Source of the DNA: Bosea sp. NBC_00550
GTDB lineage: Bacteria; Pseudomonadota; Alphaproteobacteria; Rhizobiales; Beijerinckiaceae
DNA: 64,000 bases
NCBI RefSeq assembly: GCF_026020075.1
Contig: NZ_CP102772.1
Span: 3,632,501-3,696,500 of the forward strand
Reading direction: 5' to 3'
The stretch's first letter is position 1. Each line of letters begins with the position of its first letter. Position numbers and translations under genes: made by a program. The notes beneath the pieces are model-generated. The model was not told the DNA's origin and ran no database searches. It saw only the letters and a program-made list of their open reading frames with translations. Positions 18,189-29,559 of this stretch are shown in pieces.

Positions 18189-18823
18189 TTGAACGAATCG
18201 ATGATTTTCTGCCTGCGAGCCGTTCGTTACCCGCGATTGGACAGGACATGCTTGAGGCGCGCGGTGTGTGCTGCACCTCACCTGAACCTGCTCATCGAGA
18301 TATCCCGTTCCGCGCCTGGGCGGTTGGTCCCGGCATTTAATGGAGCGGACTGAGCTTGAATCGTTCGGGCTCGGTTGTCTCTGCTTTGCAGATGAACTCT
18401 TGGGGTGGAGGAAATCACCGGGCCCGCCGCCGAATTCTTCGACGCGCCGAGGACGTTCATCGCAGCACGGTGCGGTTGGCTGCAGCCGAGAAGGGATCGC
18501 GGAATTGACGGCTGCCGACGAACGCACAGCCACCAGGCAGAACGAGGCGGCTATCGACCCGGTTCAGAATTTCATTGTGCCCGCGGCCTCGGTTTGCAGA
18601 GCGCCACAACCGGACATTGGCTCTTGCCCAAAACCGGTCAGGTGGGCTGTGAAGCGAAGGTCGGCTAACAATCCCAAATTGCGGAAGAGGCAGACACCTG
18701 CCTCTTCCAGCGTCAATTCGCGAGACTTGCGGTTCCAACGTCCGCTTGGGTAGTTGCCATCTCGTCTTAACACGTCGTTTTCAACGCTCGAATGTATCGA
18801 TCCCGGCGAGGAAACCAACGAGC
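18189..18823. other. Gene-free interval
   Basis: Short open frames exist on both strands but none shows a domain, signal sequence or ribosome site. The interval carries one copy of a degenerate repeat (18604-18645) that recurs at 20179-20220. The remainder looks like degraded coding sequence without recognisable origin. Confidence 0.4.
18604..18645. repeat. Degenerate intergenic repeat, copy 1
   Basis: The segment beginning CCACAACCGGACATTGG and continuing to AAAACCGG aligns with 20179-20220 (beginning CCAGAAGCGGAAGTTGG) with one gap and roughly 70% identity by eye. The pattern (CGGA-x-x-TTGG, TGCCC-x-AAA-x-CGG) resembles an AAGCGGACATT-type element that I recall from intergenic regions of Rhizobiales. 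Confidence 0.4.
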
Positions 18824-18990
18824 TCAGCCTGGCGGCATGCCCGATTTCTGAAGTATCGGCCGGATTTGCGACCTGACGGTCTCAACGGATACGCCGCATG
18901 TCCTGGCGATCTCGGCCGCGCTCTGTCCCGATGTCAGCAGGCGCGTGACGCGTGCCTCGCCCGGCGCGAGATCGAAGAGAGCATGTCGGG
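18824..18990 (-). pseudogene. LuxR-type helix-turn-helix remnant
   Basis: An open frame without a start reads LFDLAPGEARVTRLLTSGQS, AAEIARTCGVSVETVRSQI, RPILQKSGMPPG and stops at 18824. This is a complete LuxR DNA-binding helix-turn-helix, with the typical EARV-x-x-LL lead-in and the AEIA-x-x-x-GVS-x-x-TVR-x-Q recognition helix. Nothing recognisable of the roughly 250-300 residue sensory part precedes it, and the frame runs into Arg-rich nonsense. It is the 3' end of a lost regulator gene. Confidence 0.65.
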
Positions 18991-19057
18991 ATCGAGGTCG
19001 CCGCTTCGGCCGTCGCCGATGGCCTCCTGAATGGGATCCCCTTTCGCCATTGCCGCA

Positions 19058-19342
19058 CTAGCCGTCGTTCGAAGAGTTCACCTCGTCGGGCATGACCGCT
19101 TCATCTCCACCGATGCCCGCGGCCTGCCGCAGCGCGTTGTTGATGCGATCCTGCCAGCCTGGTCCGCCACTCTGAAAATGGTCAAGCACACTGCGATCGA
19201 TCCGGAGCGAAACGAGTTCTTTCGCTCCGGGAACGCTCGGCCGCGTGTCGACAGGCATCGGTGCTTTCGGAACGGCCGGCTTGAACAGTGCCTCGGCCTT
19301 GTCCCGGGCGCTGGTGGGCCTGCGAGTTCTGTCGCTGTTCAT
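19058..19342 (-). CDS. BrnA-like antitoxin, apparently without its toxin
   Basis: 94 residues. The core KELVSLRIDRSVLDHFQSGG followed by PGWQDRINNALRQAAG is the BrnA/CopG-like ribbon-helix-helix signature, after a basic N-terminus (NSDRTRRPTSARDKAEALF). In type II systems brnT (toxin) lies just upstream of brnA; the 62 bp upstream to the MucR gene cannot hold it and no BrnT-like frame is visible nearby. It could be an orphan left after toxin loss, or a solitary regulator. Confidence 0.75.
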   Translation of the reverse strand: MNSDRTRRPTSARDKAEALFKPAVPKAPMPVDTRPSVPGAKELVSLRIDRSVLDHFQSGGPGWQDRINNALRQAAGIGGDEAVMPDEVNSSNDG

Positions 19343-19404
19343 GGAGCCTCTTTGTCGTTGGTCGCCGTGTCGGCCGGTGTCGCTTTATCGAGCAAGCGTC
19401 TCGG

Positions 19405-19863
19405 TCAGGCCTTGGCCTTCACACGCCGTGGGCTCTTGGCAATTGCTCCCTTGCCTACAGCGGTTGCAGCCTTCCGACCAAGACCCATCGACTTGGCCAA
19501 GGCGGAGCGCGCTTCGGCATAGTTGGGTGCCACCATCGGGTAATCGGAAGGCAGGCCCCATTTCGCTCGGTACTGGTCAGGCGTCATATCGTACTTGCTG
19601 CTGAGATGGCGTTTGAGCGATTTGAACGCCTTGCCGTCCTCGAGGCAGATGATCGCATCCGGGGTAACCGACTTCCTGATCGAAACGGCTGGGGCAAGCG
19701 GCTGGGCAGCAGGCGCCGCAGCTTCAGCTCCCAAGCCAGCCAGTGCTGCATGAGTCTTCGCGATAAGCTCGGGCAGATCGGCGCGGGTGACATTGTTATG
19801 TGCCACGTAGGCCGCAACGACCATCGCTGACAGATCGATAAGCTGGTTGTTGTCTTCAGACAT
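19405..19863 (-). CDS. MucR/Ros-family zinc-finger-like regulator
   Basis: 152 residues. The C-terminal DNA-binding domain shows ICLEDGKAFKSLKRHLSSKY, then MTPDQYRAKWGLPSDYPMVAPNYAEARSALAK, the hallmark of MucR/Ros. The second zinc ligand of a classical C2H2 finger is Asp here (C-L-E-D), a variation known in this family. A basic tail (KSPRRVKAKA) follows. The N-terminal 40 residues match the oligomerising region. MucR proteins are global regulators of surface polysaccharide and motility genes in alphaproteobacteria. Confidence 0.92.
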   Translation of the reverse strand: MSEDNNQLIDLSAMVVAAYVAHNNVTRADLPELIAKTHAALAGLGAEAAAPAAQPLAPAVSIRKSVTPDAIICLEDGKAFKSLKRHLSSKYDMTPDQYRAKWGLPSDYPMVAPNYAEARSALAKSMGLGRKAATAVGKGAIAKSPRRVKAKA

Positions 19864-20049
19864 TGGTTTTTGTGATCCCAGGAGATGATCGGAATGGATA
19901 GCGACGCAGACGTTGCCCTCGCCGAGGTTGCGGGTGAGCTAGCCGCTACGGCGAGCGGCTCGCAACAATTTTCGAGGTTTCCTCTGAATATATCATACTG
20001 AGCTAGAAGCCTGCAGCCTGCCGATTTCTTCCAATCGCCCGCGAAATAA

Positions 20050-20087
20050 GTGGCACTCGTCAGTGCCACGGGCGTGCCCCGGGGCAC
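20050..20087. repeat. Two adjacent inverted repeats
   Basis: GTGGCACT-N4-AGTGCCAC (20050-20069) is directly followed by GTGCCCCGGGGCAC (20074-20087), a perfect 14-bp palindrome. Both contain GTGC/GCAC. There is no T-tract, so a terminator is unlikely; a regulator site upstream of MucR or the end of a small element is possible. Confidence 0.4.
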
Positions 20088-20163
20088 TGCGCGCAGCGCT
20101 CGCGAGACGGCAAGTAAGGCCGACTACGCGTCGACATCGGGTCATCATACAGTTCGGCTGAAG

Positions 20164-20454
20164 TCAGCACGATTTGCGCCAGAAGCGGAAGTTGGGCCAC
20201 TGCCCGAAAGCGGACGTGCCCCATGTTAGGGGGAACGTCCATTCCCGACCCATAGCAGAGATTGCACAGCTCTGCTTTCGGGCTCCAACAATTCCGTAAG
20301 CCAGCGCCCAAACAAGAACTTCCGGAATATGTGCCGCTATCAAGAAAGATACGGTAGCAATCATAACGACTATCAATGGGAGCGTGTGGCGATAATTTGC
20401 GTTGGCGACAGTGATTCTCGCCGCTGCATGACAGTAGCGATCAAAAAAACGCAT
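20164..20454 (-). CDS. Doubtful small membrane ORF
   Basis: A 96-codon frame encodes one clear hydrophobic segment (LPLIVVMIATVSFLIAAHIP) near residues 25-45, but its last third reads through the degenerate repeat at 20179-20220, which suggests the natural stop has been lost. No ribosome site stands out. It may be a truncated gene or a chance frame. Confidence 0.2.
   Translation of the reverse strand: MRFFDRYCHAAARITVANANYRHTLPLIVVMIATVSFLIAAHIPEVLVWALAYGIVGARKQSCAISAMGREWTFPLTWGTSAFGQWPNFRFWRKSC
20179..20220. repeat. Degenerate intergenic repeat, copy 2
   Basis: Begins CCAGAAGCGGAAGTTGG and ends in GAAAGCGGACGT; aligns with 18604-18645 at about 70% with one gap. Both copies lie in the decayed stretch between 17 and 20.5 kb. 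Confidence 0.4.
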
Positions 20455-20532
20455 GGAGGGCGATATTGCACGCGCTGACTAAAGCGCCCACGAGAACCTG
20501 GCGAAGTATCCGGAACGCTCCGGCGGGGGCGA

Positions 20533-21627
20533 TCACACGACCGGAGGCGGCAACAGGTAAAGGGTGATCGCGAAGATCAGGTACACCAACAGCAAGAGCA
20601 CTCCGACAAACCAGGCCGAGCGTCCGCTGTTGGTCACCAGGGACACGGTCATGGTCGCGATGATCATCATGATGACGACACCCGGCCAGAACTGCAGGCT
20701 CATCGGCGCCGGCCCGATGATATAACTGAGCAGAACCAGCACCGGCGCGACGAAAAGCGCGATCTGAGCCGCGCTCCCCAGCGCGATGCCCACGCTGAGA
20801 TCCAACCGGTCTTTGCGCGCGCCGGAAAACGCCGAGGCCATCTCCGCTGCGCCCCCCACCAGCGCCACGATGACGAAGCCCACAAATGCCTGGCTCATCC
20901 CGAACGATAACGCCGCCTGTTGAACCGACTCGACGAAGACCTCGCTCACCAGCGCGACCAATACCGTGACTCCGGCCAGCGTGGTCAGAGCCAACCCCAT
21001 CGGCCACGGCACCTCGCCGGCTTCCGCGTGTTCCGCCCCGCCGAAGAGTTCACGATGTGTCTTGAGCGAGAACAAGAGGCCCAATCCGTAGGCCGCAATG
21101 AGCAACACAGATAGACACACGCTCAATTTCGCGGTGAAGACGGACCCCGCCGTGGAATCGGCTCCAGAGACCGCCGACGGAACGAGCAACGCGACCGTTG
21201 CCAGAAAAAGCAAGCACGCCTGGAGGCGGGCGCTGCCCCGATTGTATTCCTGCACATGGTGCTTGAGTCCGCCGAGTAGAAACGACGCCCCCAGCATGAA
21301 CAACGTATTGGTGACAATGGCTCCCGCGATGGATGCCTTGACCAGCGCGTATTGCCCGGCACGCAACGCGGCCAGTGCGATGATAAGCTCAGTCAAGTTT
21401 CCCAGAGTGGCGTTGAGCAGTCCTCCGACCGTATCACCGGTCTTGGCCGCTACGGATTCAGTGGCGTGGCTCAGAAGGACAGCCAGCGGCACTATTGCCA
21501 GGACGGACAGGATGAAAAGCAGAGTATGAGCTTCAGGCTTGAGCTTCTGCGCGGCAAATACGACCGGTACGATGGCTAAAAGCCAGAGTATGGGATTATG
21601 ACGAATTTCTTTTAGCAAGAGGTTCAT
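20533..21627 (-). CDS. cax: Calcium/proton exchanger, CaCA superfamily (CAX)
   Basis: 364 residues from the ATG at 21627, which follows an AAGGTGG ribosome site; upstream in-frame ATGs lack one and encode no membrane helix. About ten to eleven transmembrane segments. The two ion-binding repeats are visible: NATLGNLTELIIALAALRAGQ near residue 75-95 and GGAAEMASAFSGARKDRLDL, then GIALGSAAQIALF, in the second half. An acidic loop (FGGAEHAEAGEVPW) separates the halves, as in CAX proteins. Exports Ca2+ or related cations in exchange for protons across the inner membrane. Confidence 0.92.
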   Translation of the reverse strand: MNLLLKEIRHNPILWLLAIVPVVFAAQKLKPEAHTLLFILSVLAIVPLAVLLSHATESVAAKTGDTVGGLLNATLGNLTELIIALAALRAGQYALVKASIAGAIVTNTLFMLGASFLLGGLKHHVQEYNRGSARLQACLLFLATVALLVPSAVSGADSTAGSVFTAKLSVCLSVLLIAAYGLGLLFSLKTHRELFGGAEHAEAGEVPWPMGLALTTLAGVTVLVALVSEVFVESVQQAALSFGMSQAFVGFVIVALVGGAAEMASAFSGARKDRLDLSVGIALGSAAQIALFVAPVLVLLSYIIGPAPMSLQFWPGVVIMMIIATMTVSLVTNSGRSAWFVGVLLLLVYLIFAITLYLLPPPVV

Positions 21628-22034
21628 AGGGGCCACCTTGCAAGTAACGGTGCGGTCGATATCGCCCGACCAGATTGGCAGAACAGGATATGCGAATAGG
21701 AGAGTCAAGTTTCTTGAACAGACACATGCGCAAAGCACAGCTCCTCCCGTTAGGAGAGCAAAGATCATGGAGCGCGATCGGCCGCTGAACTGCATGGAGC
21801 TGGCCGCACGCCGGCTGCCACCCATCGCGGCCCCCCGGCGCTGGCGCCGCACCGCCTCTTGAATCCGCATCGGGCACCGCGCGCCCCGGCCACGCAAGGC
21901 GCGGATAGGGCCCGAGTTCGACCGTGACGCTTGCGCCCTTGCTGAAAGCTTACCGGCGGCCGATCCTGTCCGGCGGCGATCCTAACCCGGTGCTAAGCCG
22001 AGTGTGCGAGGCTCCGGTCGGAGGAATCGGCATC
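21628..22034. other. Divergent intergenic region between cax and acyltransferase
   Basis: About 400 bp with no supported gene. On the cax side a TTGACT hexamer about 80 bp upstream of the start is a possible -35 element. I looked for a manganese or magnesium riboswitch and could not recognise one. Confidence 0.3.
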
Positions 22035-23066
22035 ATGGCTGAAACGACTGCACCAGCTCATCGCCCGGCCGCGCGCATCGGCTGGGTCGATACGGGCAAG
22101 GGCATCTGCATCATCCTGGTCGTGCTGATGCATGTGGCTGGCGGACTCGAACTCAGCGACGTGGAAGGCAGCTGGATCGACCCGCTGATCGCCTGGGCGA
22201 AACAGTTCCGCATGCCCGGCCTCTTCCTGCTCTCGGGGCTGTTCGTACCGCGCCTCGTCGGCCTCGGCTGGAGCGCCTTCCTCGATCGCAAGGTCGTGCC
22301 GCTCGCCTATTTCTATCTGCTGATGCGCGTTCCGCCCTGGGGCGAAGCCGGCGTCACCGGCTTCGCGCAGAACTATGTGCTCGGCCTCGTAGACCCCTTC
22401 GGCGTGCTCTGGTTCATCTATCTGCTCACCATCTTCTTCGTCGTCGCCAAGGCGGTTTGGCCCTGGCGCCGTGCCGCGCTGGCCGCCGCCGCGCTGCTGG
22501 CCCTCGCCCCGCTGAGCACCGGCTGGATGGTGCCCGACCAGTTCACCGCCTATTTCGTCTTCTTCCTCGCGGGGGCAGTGTTCTCCGCCGGGATTCGCGC
22601 CGCCGCCGATCGGTCTGCTGCTCATCGCAGCAGAACCCTCCTGCTTTGGGGCGTCTGGTTTGCGCTCAGCGCGCTGGCGACGCCCTTCCTCGGCCACGAC
22701 ATCCTGACGGCGCCGCCGGGGGTGCATCTGCTGCTGGGCATCGCCGGAGTGGTCGGCATCCTGCTCTGCTCGGTGCTGCTGGCCGGGCACCTGCCCTGGC
22801 TCGACTATTGCGGGCGCAACTCGCTGCCGATCTACCTCGCCTTCTTCCTGCCGATGGCGGCCGGACGGATGGTGCTGCTGCGCTCCGGCGTTCAGCTCGA
22901 TCTCGGTGTCGCCGCGCTGCTTCTGACGGCGGTCTCCGTCGCCGTGCCGCTGCTGCTGCATCGGCTGGTCAGACACACGCCGCTATCCTTCCTCTTCGCG
23001 CGGCCGGCCTGGCTCGGCGCCCGCGGCCACGGCGCAGGCCAGCGGGAACTCGGCTCGTCGCTCTGA
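22035..23066 (+). CDS. Acyltransferase-3 family membrane protein
   Basis: 343 residues from the ATG at 22035, preceded by GGAGG. Ten or so transmembrane helices. The opening IGWVDTGKGICIILVVLMHV carries the catalytic-type His at the end of the first helix, as in the acyltransferase_3/OpgC group, and the PGLFLLSGLFVPRL segment is also typical. These enzymes move acyl groups onto sugars or other envelope molecules. The acceptor is unknown. It stands alone between divergent cax and convergent secA. Confidence 0.88.
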   Translation: MAETTAPAHRPAARIGWVDTGKGICIILVVLMHVAGGLELSDVEGSWIDPLIAWAKQFRMPGLFLLSGLFVPRLVGLGWSAFLDRKVVPLAYFYLLMRVPPWGEAGVTGFAQNYVLGLVDPFGVLWFIYLLTIFFVVAKAVWPWRRAALAAAALLALAPLSTGWMVPDQFTAYFVFFLAGAVFSAGIRAAADRSAAHRSRTLLLWGVWFALSALATPFLGHDILTAPPGVHLLLGIAGVVGILLCSVLLAGHLPWLDYCGRNSLPIYLAFFLPMAAGRMVLLRSGVQLDLGVAALLLTAVSVAVPLLLHRLVRHTPLSFLFARPAWLGARGHGAGQRELGSSL

Positions 23067-23114
23067 GCGCCAACCCGTCACCGTCGCTGCGCGTGCGGGT
23101 ATCCAGAACGCATG

Positions 23115-23137
23115 ACGCCCGGCGCAGGGCCGGGCGT
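23115..23137. terminator. Hairpin between convergent acyltransferase and secA genes
   Basis: ACGCCCGGC-N5-GCCGGGCGT is a perfect 9-bp stem located between two converging genes. There is no clear T-tract on either side, so it may be a bidirectional transcript end or a relative of the palindromic repeats found elsewhere in the window. Confidence 0.45.
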
Positions 23138-23163
23138 GAGGCAGGGAACCAAAGAGCGCTGCG

Positions 23164-25941
<2,778 letters not shown>

Positions 25942-26308
25942 GTTGGGCCTTTCAGGTGATGCTGGTCCTCCGGCCGGCGCGGCTGTGGTTTCGCGCCCGG
26001 GTCGGAGGTCCGGTATTCTCGAATGCGACCGCGTGTTTAGACGCGTGCGCGGGCAGGGTCCAGCGTGCGTTTCGTCCAATCGGCAGCGAAACGGCAAGCG
26101 AATTCGGCTCCGGATGTGGGGTTTTGCCCGGCCTCTTCCAAGATGCGCGGCGGCAGATGGTGCGACACTGCGGCAGCTTCGGCCTCCCGGACGGTGCAAA
26201 GCTGCGTGATCGGACCCGCAATCGCCTGATCCGCCTTGCCTTTGCCGCGTTCAACTGGCAGTGCAGCCGCCAAAGCGTCTCGGGTTTTCCGACGAAAGGC
26301 CGTCACCC
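25942..26308. promoter_or_regulatory. Divergent promoter region between secA and the peptidyl-prolyl isomerase gene
   Basis: 367 bp without a supported gene; it must hold the promoters of both export-related genes. I could not identify a convincing -35/-10 pair or operator. Confidence 0.35.
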
Positions 26309-27166
26309 ATGAACTCAGCCCGTTTCATCGCCGTCCTCGGCTTCACGCTGCTCGCGGCGCCGGCCTTCGCCCAGGCCGACAAGGTCGTTGCCAAGGTCGA
26401 CGGCATCGCCATCACCGAGAAGGACATCCAGCTCGCATCCGAGGATCTCGGCGAGCGCCTGGCCCAGCTCCCCGAGGATCGCAAGCGCGACGAGGTCATC
26501 AACTATCTCGTCGACCTCAAGCTCGGCGCCAAGGCGGCCATCGACGCCAAGATCACCGATACGCCCGATTTCACGGCCCGCCTCGCCTATTACCGCGAGA
26601 AGGTGCTGCTCGACGAATATCTGACGCGCGAGAGCAAGAAGGCCGTCACCGCCGACGCTGCCAAGAAGCTCTACGACGAGACCACCAAGGCGATGGCTCC
26701 CGAGGAGGAAGCCCATGCCCGCCACATCCTCGTCGAGGACGAGGCTCAGGCGAAGGCCGTGGTCGAGCGCCTTAAGAAGGGCGAGGATTTCGCCAAGATC
26801 GCCGGCGAGATCTCGAAGGATCCGGGCTCCGGCAAGGAGGGCGGCGATCTCGGCTGGTTCAGCAAGGACCGCATGGTGCCGGAATTCGCCGAGGCCGCCT
26901 TCAAGCTGAAGAAGGGCGAGGTCTCCGAGCCGATCAAGAGCCAGTTCGGCTGGCACGTCATCAAGCTCGAGGACAAGCGCTCCAAGCCGCTGCCGGACTT
27001 CGCCGCCGTGAAGCCGCAGATCGACCAGTATCTCGAGCGCAAGGCCCAGCAGGACCTCGTCATCGCCATGCGCGAGAAGGCCAAGGTCGAGCGCCTCGAC
27101 AAGCCGGCTGAGGCCCCCGCGGCCAAGCCCGACGCTGCCAAGCCGGCCGAGCCGAAGAAGAACTGA
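26309..27166 (+). CDS. Exported parvulin-type peptidyl-prolyl isomerase
   Basis: 285 residues from the ATG at 26309, starting with a signal peptide ([22 protein letters not shown]). A short N-terminal SurA-like segment is followed by a rotamase domain at about residues 130-225: [37 protein letters not shown] and [11 protein letters not shown] are textbook parvulin motifs. The C-terminus is Lys/Ala/Pro-rich. Works as a periplasmic folding helper, fitting its divergent position from secA. Ends in a strong terminator 100 bp later. Confidence 0.95.
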   Translation: MNSARFIAVLGFTLLAAPAFAQADKVVAKVDGIAITEKDIQLASEDLGERLAQLPEDRKRDEVINYLVDLKLGAKAAIDAKITDTPDFTARLAYYREKVLLDEYLTRESKKAVTADAAKKLYDETTKAMAPEEEAHARHILVEDEAQAKAVVERLKKGEDFAKIAGEISKDPGSGKEGGDLGWFSKDRMVPEFAEAAFKLKKGEVSEPIKSQFGWHVIKLEDKRSKPLPDFAAVKPQIDQYLERKAQQDLVIAMREKAKVERLDKPAEAPAAKPDAAKPAEPKKN

Positions 27167-27173
27167 TCGGCCA

Positions 27174-27250
27174 CGTCATTCTCGGGCGAAGCGAAGCGCA
27201 GACCCGAGAATCTCCGGGAAGAAATGCCCGGGACGAGCCGAGCATGACGT
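27174..27250. repeat. REP-like palindromic repeat, copy A
   Basis: Starts CGTCATTCTCGGG and ends GCATGACG. Contains the stem ATTCTCGGG...CCCGAGAAT. Its left half is nearly identical to copy C (54700-54797), including GCGAAGCGCAGACCCGAGAA. It lies between the ppiC-type gene stop and its terminator. Confidence 0.8.
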
Positions 27251-27266
27251 AAACCCTCGATTTCGT

Positions 27267-27297
27267 GGGCGGCCCTTGCGGCCGCCCTTCTTGTTTT
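27267..27297 (+). terminator. Rho-independent terminator of the isomerase gene
   Basis: GGGCGGCC and GGCCGCCC form a perfect 8-bp stem with a 5-base loop, followed by TTCTTGTTTT. Confidence 0.85.
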
Positions 27298-27398
27298 CGT
27301 CATCGGCCTGCGGCAGAGGGACTCTCGAACGAGACGCACTGCCCGGCCAACGAACGATTCGCCGGTCTTCCAGCAGTGTTCCGCAGGAGGAAGTCGCG

Positions 27399-28649
27399 AT
27401 GGCCGGCAAGGATGTCCCCGTTTCCCCGCTCGCGCCGAAGCGCCAGCCCAAGGTTCCGCCGATCCCGGGCGTGCGCTTCGCCACCGCCGAGGCCGGCATC
27501 CGCTACAAGGGCCGCCAGGACGTCTGGTTCGCGCTGCTCGACGAGGGCACGCAGGTCGCGGGCGTCTTCACCCGCTCGAAATGCCCGTCGGCCCCGGTCG
27601 ACTGGTGCCGCGAGAATCTGAAGCAGGGCTCCGCCCGCGCCGTCGTCGTCAATTCCGGCAACGCGAACGCCTTCACCGGGCTGAAGGGTCGCGATGCGGT
27701 CAGGCTCACCGCCGAGATCGCCGCCAAGGCTGCGGCTTGCAAGCCGGAGGAGGTTTTCATCGCCTCGACCGGCGTGATCGGCGAGCCGCTCGACGCGACC
27801 AAGTTCAAGGGCGTTCTCGACGAATGCGCCAAACGCGCCGCTGACGGCCCCTGGCTCGACGCCGCCAGGGCGATCATGACCACCGATACCTTCCCGAAGG
27901 CCCTGACCCGCAAGGCGAAGATCGACGGCAAGGAGGTCGTCATCGCCGGCATCGCCAAGGGCGCCGGCATGATCGCGCCGGACATGGCGACGATGCTCTC
28001 CTTCGTCTTCACCGACGCGCCGATCGCCGCGCCCGTCCTGCAGGCCCTGCTCTCCAAGGGCGTGAAGGGCTCGTTCAACGCGGTCACGGTCGACAGCGAC
28101 ACCTCGACCTCGGACACGCTGATGCTGTTCGCCACCGGCAAGGCGGCGGCCCGCGGCGTGCCCTCCATAACGGAAATCAACGACGTCAGGCTTTCCGGCT
28201 TCAAGCGCGCCCTGAACGCGATCCTGCTCGAACTCGCCCATCTCGTCTGCAAGGACGGCGAAGGCGCGCGCAAGTTCGTCGAGATCCGGGTCAGTGGCGC
28301 GACTTCGGCCCGCTCGGCCAAGCGCGTCGCGCTCTCGATCGCCAATTCCCCGCTGGTCAAGACCGCCATCGCCGGCGAGGACGCCAATTGGGGCCGCGTC
28401 GTCATGGCCGTCGGCAAGGCTGGCGAGCCGGCCGATCGCGACAAGCTCGACATCGGCTTCGGCGACATCCTCGTGGCGAAGCACGGTGCCCGCGCCCCGT
28501 CCTATGACGAAGAGGCGGTATCGAACTATATGAAGGGCGACACCGTCGTCATCACCGCCGATCTCGGCATCGGGCGCGGCAAGGCCACGGTCTGGACCTG
28601 TGATCTGACGAAGGCCTATGTCGAGATCAATGGCGATTATCGCTCCTGA
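27399..28649 (+). CDS. argJ: Bifunctional glutamate N-acetyltransferase / amino-acid acetyltransferase ArgJ
   Basis: 416 residues from the ATG at 27399 behind GCAGGAGG. ArgJ recycles acetyl groups in arginine synthesis by moving acetyl from N-acetylornithine to glutamate. The self-cleavage site that makes alpha and beta chains is present as [20 protein letters not shown] (cleavage before the Thr of ATML). [10 protein letters not shown] and the C-terminal [20 protein letters not shown] with [10 protein letters not shown] match the family end to end. Cytoplasmic. The following DMT gene overlaps its 3' end. Confidence 0.98.
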   Translation: MAGKDVPVSPLAPKRQPKVPPIPGVRFATAEAGIRYKGRQDVWFALLDEGTQVAGVFTRSKCPSAPVDWCRENLKQGSARAVVVNSGNANAFTGLKGRDAVRLTAEIAAKAAACKPEEVFIASTGVIGEPLDATKFKGVLDECAKRAADGPWLDAARAIMTTDTFPKALTRKAKIDGKEVVIAGIAKGAGMIAPDMATMLSFVFTDAPIAAPVLQALLSKGVKGSFNAVTVDSDTSTSDTLMLFATGKAAARGVPSITEINDVRLSGFKRALNAILLELAHLVCKDGEGARKFVEIRVSGATSARSAKRVALSIANSPLVKTAIAGEDANWGRVVMAVGKAGEPADRDKLDIGFGDILVAKHGARAPSYDEEAVSNYMKGDTVVITADLGIGRGKATVWTCDLTKAYVEINGDYRS

Positions 28650-29559
28650 GGCCGCGCCACCGCAGGAGCCAAGCCGCAGCTTCATCGCCGTCAACCTCGC
28701 GATGTGCTCCCTGCTCTGGGGGTCGAGCTACCTGTTCATCAAACTGATGAGCGGCGAGGTTTCAGCGCTTGCGATCGCCGCGAGCCGCGGCGTACTCGGC
28801 GCTGCCGTGCTGTCGCTCTGGAGCCTCGGACGCGGGCGCAATCCGCTGCCGCGCCGGGCCGAGATCGTGCCCTGGATCATGCTCGGCACCACCAATGGCT
28901 GGTTGCCGAACGTGCTCGTCAGCTATGCGCTGGTCCAGCTCGCCAGCGGCCCCGCGGCGATGATCCAGGCCGCCGGCCCGCTCGTCACCGCGCTCGTCGC
29001 TCATCTCGTGTTTTCCGAGGAACGGTTAAACCGGCGCCGCCTCGGCGGCATTCTGCTCGGGATGATCGGCGTCGCCCTGCTGATCGGCCCGCGTCTGTTC
29101 GAGGGCGGCGGCACCGCGCTGAGCGTGCTCGCGATGATCGGCGCAACGCTCAGCTACACCGTCGCCAACCTCTATGTCCGCACCGTGCCCGCCGCGACCG
29201 GCGACCCCGCCCGGCTGGCGCTGGGTCAGCAGATGTTCTCCGGCTCGATCGCGACCATCCTGGCGCTCGCCGTCGTCGGCCCGACGGCCTTCGCGCCGCT
29301 GCGCGACCATCTGCCGGCCATGCTGGCGCTCGGCATCTTCGCCACCGCAATCCCCGTCACGGTCTTCATGCGTCTGATTCGGGCCGCGGGCCCGACGCGC
29401 GCCGCGATGACCGGCTATCTCGTACCGACGGTTGCGGTAATCCTCGGCATCCTCGTCCTGCATGAAGACTTGGAGTTGCGGCAAGTCCTTGGCGGTTGCA
29501 TCATCCTCGCTGGCGTCTTCCTGGTTACGACGGCGCCGCGCAGGCTGGGGGAGACATGA
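28618..29559 (+). CDS. DMT/EamA-family transporter
   Basis: 313 residues; ten transmembrane helices in two EamA repeats (first about residues 20-150, second 160-300). The first repeat contains [15 protein letters not shown], the usual helix-1 pattern. The ATG at 28618 follows GAAGG and overlaps argJ by 32 bp; an ATG at 28630 is an alternative. The stop overlaps the next gene by four bases. Probably exports a small metabolite; the substrate is not evident. Confidence 0.9.
   Translation: MSRSMAIIAPEAAPPQEPSRSFIAVNLAMCSLLWGSSYLFIKLMSGEVSALAIAASRGVLGAAVLSLWSLGRGRNPLPRRAEIVPWIMLGTTNGWLPNVLVSYALVQLASGPAAMIQAAGPLVTALVAHLVFSEERLNRRRLGGILLGMIGVALLIGPRLFEGGGTALSVLAMIGATLSYTVANLYVRTVPAATGDPARLALGQQMFSGSIATILALAVVGPTAFAPLRDHLPAMLALGIFATAIPVTVFMRLIRAAGPTRAAMTGYLVPTVAVILGILVLHEDLELRQVLGGCIILAGVFLVTTAPRRLGET

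Larger units (their letters stand above)
19864..20532. other. Intergenic interval with palindromes and a repeat
   Basis: The space between the MucR and cax genes contains two adjacent palindromes (20050-20087), the second copy of a degenerate repeat (20179-20220) and one weak open frame. No convincing gene is present. Confidence 0.4.

Noticed and set aside
18340..18753. 137-codon plus-strand frame in the decayed region
   Set aside because: No domain, biased composition, runs through the degenerate repeat.
21628..22034. Metal riboswitch upstream of cax
   Set aside because: I looked for a yybP-ykoY-like core and found only short unrelated GGAG/CTCC pairings.
27300..28694. 464-codon open frame antisense to argJ
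   Set aside because: ArgJ is unambiguous on the plus strand; the antisense product is low complexity.
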